Assembly (NCBI RefSeq): GCF_025153475.1
Contig: NZ_JANZXA010000015.1
Location: forward strand, 33,008 to 97,007
Direction of reading: 5' to 3'
Length of the DNA stretch: 64,000 nucleotides
DNA from: Novosphingobium mangrovisedimenti
GTDB taxonomy: Bacteria > Pseudomonadota > Alphaproteobacteria > Sphingomonadales > Sphingomonadaceae
The notes beneath the pieces are model-generated. The model saw only the letters and a program-made list of their open reading frames with translations, searched no databases and had not been told where the DNA came from. Shown here piece by piece: positions 58,333 to 64,000 of the stretch (the first letter of the stretch is position 1; each line of letters opens with the position of its first letter). Made by a program: the position numbers and the translations under genes.

Positions 58333-59676
58333 TCAGGCGGCGTGGTTGGCAAGATAGCGGTCGAGCACCGAGTGGAACCGGGCGATGCTCAGCTCCTCGT
58401 GGATCAGCGACATGTGATCGAGCCCCCTGTTGCGCAGGCCCTGCTGCTGGCGCGGCATCTGCTCGTAGTCCTGCTGCAGCGCGAGGAAGTAGGGGTAGCT
58501 GCCCGGCTCGGTCACCTCGACCGGCTCGGCGCGGTACTGCGCGCGCACCGGCTCGGGCAGCCACATGTAGGCGGTGACGTGCCACACGCACTTGTTGGGA
58601 TCGCCGCTGGGGTGCGGGTAGGCCATGATCGTCGTCGCCTCGCCGGCGCGGATCGTCATGAAGAAATTGGGGAACAGGAACCAGCCCTGGTTGTCGCTCA
58701 TCTGGTCGTCGCTGAGCGCGCTGACGTCGAGCCCCTTGGTCGTCAGCGTCTCGCGCGTGGCCTGCTGGAGCAGGGTGCGCACAGTGACGCCCTCAGGAAA
58801 GGAGAGGGTGCCTTCCGCATCGCGATACGCGGCGACCAGTTCCTCGAAACGGGGCAGGACTTCGGTGACGGTCGGGAAAGTGCCGGGCAGGCTGCGGATG
58901 CCCTCGACCTGTTCCTCCAGCGAGCATTCCGCCGTGCGCTTCACTTCGAAGGGGGAGACCGCCATGCCGTGGTCGCCGAAGAAGCCGTGGCGGCTGTTGC
59001 CGGCTTCGAGGTCGATCACCGAGAGCAGTTCGGGATGGACGCCGATGATGTGGTAGCCTTCGGAAAAGGCGTCGATCACGACCTTCCAGTTGCAGTCGAG
59101 CGCCTCGCGCACGTCCATGCCGACCGGGGTCATCTCGTCCAGCTTGTAGGCCGAAAGCCGCGCCATGACTTCGGCACCGAGGAACGCGGCGAGGGGCTTG
59201 GCGTCCTTGTCGGGATTGAGGAAGATGAAGCCCGCGAAGGTATCCACCGGCACTTCCACCAGTCCGTGCGCGTGCTTGTCGATGTCTCCCACCAGATCGG
59301 GACGGGCAACCGCGAGCAGCTTGCCGTCGAGGCCATAGGTCCACAAGTGATAGGGGCAGGTGAAGCGGCCGGAATGGCCCTTTTTCTCGGCGCACAGGAT
59401 GTTGCCGCGATGGCGGCAGGCATTGATGAAGCCCCGGATCACGCCGTCCTTGCCGCGCACGATCAGGTAGGATTGGTCGAACAGGGTATAGACCTTCCAG
59501 TCGCCGCCCTCGGGAAGTTCGTCGGCACGCCCGACGATCTGCCAGACCTTGCTCCAGATCTGCTCGCGCTCGCGTTCCTGAACCTCCGGCGAGGTGTAGC
59601 GGTCGGTACCGATCCGCCAGTTGAACGCTGAAAATTCTATCTCGCCGAATGGCCTTACGGCCGATTGCTCATTCAT
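58333..59676 (-). CDS. Rieske-type aromatic ring-hydroxylating dioxygenase alpha subunit
   Basis: A 447-residue oxygenase component. The Rieske [2Fe-2S] site is CRHRGNILCAEKKGHSGRF followed by TCPYHLW (C-x-H ... C-x2-H). The mononuclear iron site is EGYHIIGVHPELL (two His), with the carboxylate expected in the C-terminal half. It inserts O2 into an aromatic or other hydrophobic substrate using electrons from a ferredoxin and reductase not found here. ATG 59676 with GGAGAGG upstream is chosen over an extension to 59709. It is the first gene of a three-gene operon; the substrate cannot be inferred safely. Confidence 0.9.
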   Translation of the reverse strand: MNEQSAVRPFGEIEFSAFNWRIGTDRYTSPEVQEREREQIWSKVWQIVGRADELPEGGDWKVYTLFDQSYLIVRGKDGVIRGFINACRHRGNILCAEKKGHSGRFTCPYHLWTYGLDGKLLAVARPDLVGDIDKHAHGLVEVPVDTFAGFIFLNPDKDAKPLAAFLGAEVMARLSAYKLDEMTPVGMDVREALDCNWKVVIDAFSEGYHIIGVHPELLSVIDLEAGNSRHGFFGDHGMAVSPFEVKRTAECSLEEQVEGIRSLPGTFPTVTEVLPRFEELVAAYRDAEGTLSFPEGVTVRTLLQQATRETLTTKGLDVSALSDDQMSDNQGWFLFPNFFMTIRAGEATTIMAYPHPSGDPNKCVWHVTAYMWLPEPVRAQYRAEPVEVTEPGSYPYFLALQQDYEQMPRQQQGLRNRGLDHMSLIHEELSIARFHSVLDRYLANHAA

Positions 59677-59896
59677 GGTCGAACCCTCTCCACGGTCCTT
59701 GTCTGTCATCGCTGTCTAGGCTGATTCGCCATTTCAAACAATAATAAATGTAATGATGCATTCTCTTTAATACGGAGGGTCGGACACAGCCCTCAGGAAA
59801 TACCGGAAATGCCGGAAAACCCTATGCGCACACGATCTTCGGTTGCACGCGGGCGCTGGGTCGCTAGTGCCTTCGGGAGAGGTTTTGGGGCTCCGC

Positions 59897-62800
59897 ATGC
59901 CGTTACGCTCATCGACGATCCTGGCGCTTGCGCTGATAGTGATCCTGTTCGCGATCGCGGCGACGGTCGAATCGCGCCGTCCGGCATTCGACCGGCGGCC
60001 GCGCCTGCGCCAATGGGCCTATACGCTGGCGCTGGGCGTCTATTGTTCGAGCTGGACGTTCTACGGCGCGGTGGGAACCGCCGCGCGCGAAGGGTGGAAC
60101 TATCTGCCGATCTATGCCGCGCCGATCCTGCTCCTGCTGGCCGCGCCGCGTTTCCTCTCGCGGCTGACCAAGGCCGTCGCCGCGGAAAAGGCGGTCACCG
60201 TCTCCGACTTCATCGCCGCGCGCTTCGGGCACGACATCGTCGTCGCCCGGCTCGTGACCGTGACCGCGCTGCTGGGCACGATCCCCTATATCGCGCTGCA
60301 GTTGCGCTCGATCGGCAGCGCCATGTCGATCGTCTCGGCCCGTCCTGTGACGGAACCCGTGATGATGGTCGCTGCGCTGCTGCTGGCGCTGTTCGCGATC
60401 CTGTTCGGCGCGCGCCGCTATGAACTGGCCGGGCGCGCCGAGGGGCTCGTCTATGCGATCGGGCTGGATTCGCTGTTCAAGCTGCTGGCGCTGGGGGCGG
60501 TCGCGGCGCTGGCCTGCGTGCTTTTGCTGAATGCCGAGCCAGGCAGCGTCGCCAGGGGCTGGGACATCGTCGGTGAACGCTTCGGTCCCGGCCACCTGTC
60601 GATGGAATTCGCCGTCATCACGTTGATTTCGGCCATGGCCATCATCGCCCTGCCGCGCCAGTTCTACATGGCTCTGGTCGAGGCGCGTGAACCGGAAGAT
60701 CTGGTGCGCGCACGCTTCGGTCTTGCTGGCTATGTCGGACTCATGGCCGTTCTGGTGCTGCCCATCGCGCTGGCCGGCAGTGCGCTGCTGCCGGCCTCTG
60801 TCGGGCCTGACCGATACGTGTTGCAACTGCCAGAGAGCGGCGGGAGCACTTTCGTGCTGGCGGCCGCGCTGCTCGGCGGCGTCGGGGCCGCGGCGTCGAT
60901 GGCGATCATCGAGGCCACTGCGCTGGCCACCATGGTGTCCAACGATCTGGTCTTTCCCTCGGTTTTCGAAAGTGGCCTGTCCCGCCAGTCGGGCAAGATG
61001 GGCCGGCGCATGCTCGGCGTCAGGCGGATGGCCATTTTCGCCATCATGGCGCTGGCGCTGATCTGGGCGCTGCTTGTCTCTTCGGAAAATTCGCTGGCCT
61101 CGATCGGCCTCATCGCCTTTGCCGCGATGGCGCAGTTCACGCCGCACCTGCTGTTCGCCACTTATGGCGTGGGGCGTGATCACATTGCCGCGCGGGCCAG
61201 CCTGGCGACGGGAATGGCGCTCTGGCTCTATACGTTGGCCCTGCCGCCGATCCTGCCGCCGGACTGGCTGGCCGCTCTGGCCGGGACGCCGTTCGACCCG
61301 TTGCGCCTGCTCGGGATCGGCAAGGCGACGCCGCTGGTCCATGGCGTGTTCTGGAGCCTTGGCTGCAACCTTGCCGTCTATGGCCTGGTCGCCGCGCGCG
61401 GGATCAAGGCGCCGGTGCTGCCCGGGTTCAAACGGGGACGCCACCGGGTTACCGATCTTGCCGATCTGGTTGCGCTGACGGCGAGCTTCGTCGGGGAAGA
61501 GCGCGCGCGCGAGGAATTTCCCGAGGCCCGCGAGGGCATGGCGCTTGACCGCGCTTCCGCCCGGCGCGCGGAAGACCTGATTGCGCGCGTGGTCGGCGCT
61601 TCTTCGGCGCGCGCGCTGATCGCCTCCGCGCTCGAGGGCGGAACGATGCCGCTGCCCGACGTTGCCCGGCTGATCGACGAAGGCGGGCGCTCCTTGCGCT
61701 TTTCGCAAAAGCTGCTGGCCGCGACCTTCGAGAACCTCGATGCCGGCATCAGCGTCATCGATGCCGATCTCAACCTCATCGCCTGGAACAGCCGCTACGA
61801 GGCGCTGTTCGATTATCCGCCCGGCATGCTGCGGATCGGCGCGCCGATTGCCGAACTGATCCGCTACAACGTCCTGCACGGCGATTTCGGCGGCGGCGAT
61901 CCCGAACACCACGTCGAGAAACGCCTCGACCATTTCCGGCGCGGGAGCGAATACAGCTTCGAGCGCCTGCGCCGCGACGGTCGGGTGATCAAGACCACCG
62001 GCGGTCCGATGCCGGGCGGCGGATATGTCACCAGCTTCACCGACATCACCGAGGATGCCCGTGTCCGCGAGGAGCTGCGCCGGACGCTGGAAAACCTCGA
62101 ACAGCGCGTGGCCGAACGCACGCGTGAACTGAGCGAGGCCAACCGGCGGCTGGCCAAGGCCGATCGTGACAAGACACGCTTCCTCGCTGCCGCCAGCCAT
62201 GACCTGTTGCAGCCGCTGCACGCGGCGCGCCTGTTCACCGCCGCGCTCGAACGCGATGTCGCGGCCGGGGAGCGCCCGCTTGTCGAGCGCGTCGAGAACG
62301 CGATTGCCGCGGCCGAGGATCTGCTGCGCGCGCTGCTCGACATCAGCAAGCTCGATGCCGGCGGTGTCGAGGCGCGGCCCGAACCGCTCGTGCTCGGCCC
62401 GTTCCTGACCGACCTTGCCGAAGGCTTCCGCCCCATGGCCGAGAGCAAGGGGCTGGAGCTGAGGCTGGGGGCGATGCCGGGGCGTGTGCACACCGATCCC
62501 GGCCTGCTGCGTTCGGTGATCCAGAACTTCCTCGCCAATGCCGTGCGCTATAGCGAGCGCGGCGGCGTGCTGTTGGGCGTGCGGCGGCGCGGGGAGGGGG
62601 TGCGGATCGACGTGGTGGATACCGGCGTGGGCGTCGATCCCGAGCATATCGAGACAATCTTCGACGAATTCACGCGGCTGGGCACTGTCGAGGCGGAAGG
62701 TCTGGGCCTTGGCCTTGCGCTGTCCGAACGGATCGCGCGGCTGCTGGGCGGCACGATTTCGGTGCATTCGGTTCCGGGCAAGGGCAGCCGCTTCAGCCTC

Positions 62801-63244
62801 TATCTGCCGGCGATCCCCGATGTGGCCGATACCGGAGAGGGGGTGAGTGCGCCCACTCCGGCAAGGGCGATGCCGTCATCGCTCGACGTGCTGGTGGTCG
62901 ATAACGATCCGCGCATTGTCGAGGCCAGCATTGCCCTGCTCGAACGGCTCGGTCACCGTGCCGTGGGCGCGGCCAGCATTGCCGAGGCGCTGCCTTACAG
63001 CCGGAAAGTGGATGCCGTGCTTGCCGACTACCGGCTCGACAACGGCGAGGACGGGATCAGCCTGATTTCCGCGATGCGCGCCGAGGCCCCGGGCCTTGCC
63101 GCCGTCATCATCAGCGCCGAGGACGGACCCGAGGTGCGCGAGCAGGCTGCCGCGATCGGCGTGAACGTGCTCGCCAAGCCCGCCTCTGCCGCGAATATCG
63201 AGGCGTTCCTTGCCGGTCTGTCAGTGTTGCAGGTCGAGCCCTAG
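59897..63244 (+). CDS. crbS: CrbS-like sodium/solute-symporter histidine kinase with receiver domain
   Basis: A 1115-residue hybrid kinase. The N-terminal 500 residues form an SLC5/SSF-type transporter domain of about 13 helices (VTVSDFIAARFGHDIVVARL, AVITLISAMAIIALPRQFYM, TPHLLFATYGVGRDHIAARA). A STAC-like linker (about 515-590) follows, then a PAS domain (FENLDAGISVIDADLNLIAW), the H-box with His768 (FLAAASHDLLQPLHAARLF), N/G boxes (VIQNFLANAVRYS, VDTGVGVDPEH, GLGLGLALSERI) and a receiver with Asp1044 in VLADYRLDNGEDG. In Pseudomonas and Vibrio, CrbS with CrbR controls acs. It converges on crbR with a 24-nt overlap. Confidence 0.88.
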   Translation: MPLRSSTILALALIVILFAIAATVESRRPAFDRRPRLRQWAYTLALGVYCSSWTFYGAVGTAAREGWNYLPIYAAPILLLLAAPRFLSRLTKAVAAEKAVTVSDFIAARFGHDIVVARLVTVTALLGTIPYIALQLRSIGSAMSIVSARPVTEPVMMVAALLLALFAILFGARRYELAGRAEGLVYAIGLDSLFKLLALGAVAALACVLLLNAEPGSVARGWDIVGERFGPGHLSMEFAVITLISAMAIIALPRQFYMALVEAREPEDLVRARFGLAGYVGLMAVLVLPIALAGSALLPASVGPDRYVLQLPESGGSTFVLAAALLGGVGAAASMAIIEATALATMVSNDLVFPSVFESGLSRQSGKMGRRMLGVRRMAIFAIMALALIWALLVSSENSLASIGLIAFAAMAQFTPHLLFATYGVGRDHIAARASLATGMALWLYTLALPPILPPDWLAALAGTPFDPLRLLGIGKATPLVHGVFWSLGCNLAVYGLVAARGIKAPVLPGFKRGRHRVTDLADLVALTASFVGEERAREEFPEAREGMALDRASARRAEDLIARVVGASSARALIASALEGGTMPLPDVARLIDEGGRSLRFSQKLLAATFENLDAGISVIDADLNLIAWNSRYEALFDYPPGMLRIGAPIAELIRYNVLHGDFGGGDPEHHVEKRLDHFRRGSEYSFERLRRDGRVIKTTGGPMPGGGYVTSFTDITEDARVREELRRTLENLEQRVAERTRELSEANRRLAKADRDKTRFLAAASHDLLQPLHAARLFTAALERDVAAGERPLVERVENAIAAAEDLLRALLDISKLDAGGVEARPEPLVLGPFLTDLAEGFRPMAESKGLELRLGAMPGRVHTDPGLLRSVIQNFLANAVRYSERGGVLLGVRRRGEGVRIDVVDTGVGVDPEHIETIFDEFTRLGTVEAEGLGLGLALSERIARLLGGTISVHSVPGKGSRFSLYLPAIPDVADTGEGVSAPTPARAMPSSLDVLVVDNDPRIVEASIALLERLGHRAVGAASIAEALPYSRKVDAVLADYRLDNGEDGISLISAMRAEAPGLAAVIISAEDGPEVREQAAAIGVNVLAKPASAANIEAFLAGLSVLQVEP

Positions 63245-63850
63245 CGAGCGGGCGACCAGCGCAGCCTGTGTGCGGTTCGAGACATCGAGCTTGCGCATGA
63301 TCGCGGTCATGTGCGCTTTCACCGTGGCCTCGGTAATGCCCAGCGAATGGGCGATCTGCTTGTTGAGCTGGCCGTCGAGCACCGCGAGCAGGACCTTGAG
63401 CTGGGTGGGCGTGAGGTTGGCCACGTCATGCCGGATCGTGTCGATCTGCGCTTCGCGCTCGCCCGAGCCCGTGGCGGCCTTGCCGCCCAGCGCATCGCGG
63501 ATGGCGGCCTCGATGTCGGCAAGGTCGCTGTCCTTGCGCAGGAAGCCGATCGCGCCGAAGGCCCGTGCCTCTTCCGCCGCACTGGTGCCATCCGCGCTCG
63601 ACACGACGAGAATGGGGACCGAGGGGCGTTCGGCATGGAGCAGGGCGATCCCCGAATAGCCCACCGCGCCCGGCATCTTGAGGTCGAGCAGGATCAGCCG
63701 CAGGTCGTCCGCTTCCACTGCGGCATGGGCGGCGGCAGAAAGCGTGCCCGCTTCACGCAACTGAGCGTTGGGCAGCACCCGTTGCACCGCCAGGGCAAGC
63801 GCCTGGCGGAACAGCGGGTGGTCGTCTGCAATCAGGATCGTATCGGTCAA
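63221..63850 (-). CDS. crbR: CrbR-like LuxR/NarL response regulator
   Basis: A 209-residue response regulator. The receiver (about 1-120) has the acidic pair in ILIADDHPLF, the phospho-acceptor Asp in LILLDLKMPG, and Lys in GFLRKDSDL. The LuxR-type helix-turn-helix is LTPTQLKVLLAVLDGQLNKQ, IAHSLGITEATVKAHMTAIM, RKLDVSNRTQAALVARSLGL. TTG 63850 is the most plausible start (LTDTILIADD), although its ribosome site is tight; the frame is open further upstream. It follows acs by 10 nt on the same strand and faces crbS, the layout expected for an acetate-responsive CrbSR-acs locus. Confidence 0.85.
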   Translation of the reverse strand: MTDTILIADDHPLFRQALALAVQRVLPNAQLREAGTLSAAAHAAVEADDLRLILLDLKMPGAVGYSGIALLHAERPSVPILVVSSADGTSAAEEARAFGAIGFLRKDSDLADIEAAIRDALGGKAATGSGEREAQIDTIRHDVANLTPTQLKVLLAVLDGQLNKQIAHSLGITEATVKAHMTAIMRKLDVSNRTQAALVARSLGLDLQH

Positions 63851-63860
63851 GCCTCTCTCA

Positions 63861-64000
63861 TCACGCGTCGGCCGGCTGCGGCCTGTTGGCGATGAGGTTA
63901 TCGACGACGGAGGGATCCGCAAGTGTGGAAGTGTCACCGAGGTTGGAGAAATCGTTCTCGCCGATCTTCCTGAGGATGCGGCGCATGATCTTGCCCGAGC
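63861..64000 (-). CDS. acs: Acetyl-CoA synthetase, C-terminal end (cut by window edge)
   Basis: The last 45 codons of a minus-strand gene: SGKIMRRILRKIGENDFSNL, then GDTSTLADPSVVDNLIANRP and a stop at 63861-63863. SGKIMRR is the conserved Acs C-terminal motif containing the regulatory acetylation lysine, and the DTSTLADPSVV tail is characteristic of acetyl-CoA synthetase. The enzyme activates acetate with ATP and CoA. The upstream part lies beyond the window. Confidence 0.92.
   Translation of the reverse strand, partial: SGKIMRRILRKIGENDFSNLGDTSTLADPSVVDNLIANRPQPADA

Noticed and set aside
1..64000. CRISPR arrays, insertion sequences, rRNA and tRNA genes
   Set aside because: No regularly spaced repeats, transposase genes, terminal inverted repeats with target duplications, or structural RNA signatures were seen.

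Overview
The window is GC-rich, densely packed Gram-negative DNA. Several TonB-dependent receptors, Tat-exported PhoD phosphatases, a TorF-type porin, a CrbS/CrbR-acs locus and frequent TTG/GTG starts behind good Shine-Dalgarno sites suggest an alphaproteobacterium, most likely a sphingomonad (Novosphingobium-like). That placement is inference from gene content; no rRNA or tRNA gene was seen.

Layout: 1-2656 holds the end of a TonB-dependent receptor with its terminator, a TauE/SafE permease and a Tat-exported aminotransferase. 2928-10376 is a MexEF-OprN-like RND pump under a TetR regulator; three matching palindromes (TACC-N4-GGTA) tie regulator to pump, and the 420-bp pump leader carries an 11-codon leader peptide and competing hairpins. 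10595-12114 is a TorF porin plus a cyclase-like protein. 12107-20057 is a signalling block: SpoIIE-type phosphatase, ATP/ADP-translocase-like protein with a helical-repeat tail, two membrane sensors, a degenerate cyclic-nucleotide-binding-like protein, STAS antagonist and RsbW-like kinase. 20105-21790 encodes a SET domain fused to a PLP decarboxylase-like enzyme.

22114-38643 is the most striking region. Two converging operons encode what looks like a complete electron conduit from cytoplasm to cell surface. One has a pentaheme cytochrome, a tandem GlcG/HbpS lipoprotein, a cysteine-free outer-membrane barrel and a decaheme cytochrome with an LVIVD propeller. The other has an FAD / two cyclic-nucleotide domains / four-cluster ferredoxin fusion, a predicted di-heme cytochrome b, an FHA-tethered decaheme cytochrome and a CpdA-like phosphodiesterase. 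A CcmI/CycH-like assembly protein lies beside them. The inferred path is NAD(P)H > FAD > 4x[4Fe-4S] > heme b > periplasmic decaheme > barrel > outer decaheme, possibly controlled by cyclic nucleotide and phosphothreonine signals.

After this come an orphan Pycsar-effector-like protein behind gdhA, a CHASE2 adenylate cyclase with TPR and FecR partners (40884-44569), a phosphate-ester scavenging region with two TonB receptor/PhoD pairs (44618-54385), a LysR-flanked small-enzyme operon (54654-57084), a Rieske dioxygenase operon with its own TetR (57113-59676), and the CrbS/CrbR acetate-sensing pair next to the 3' end of acs (59897-64000).
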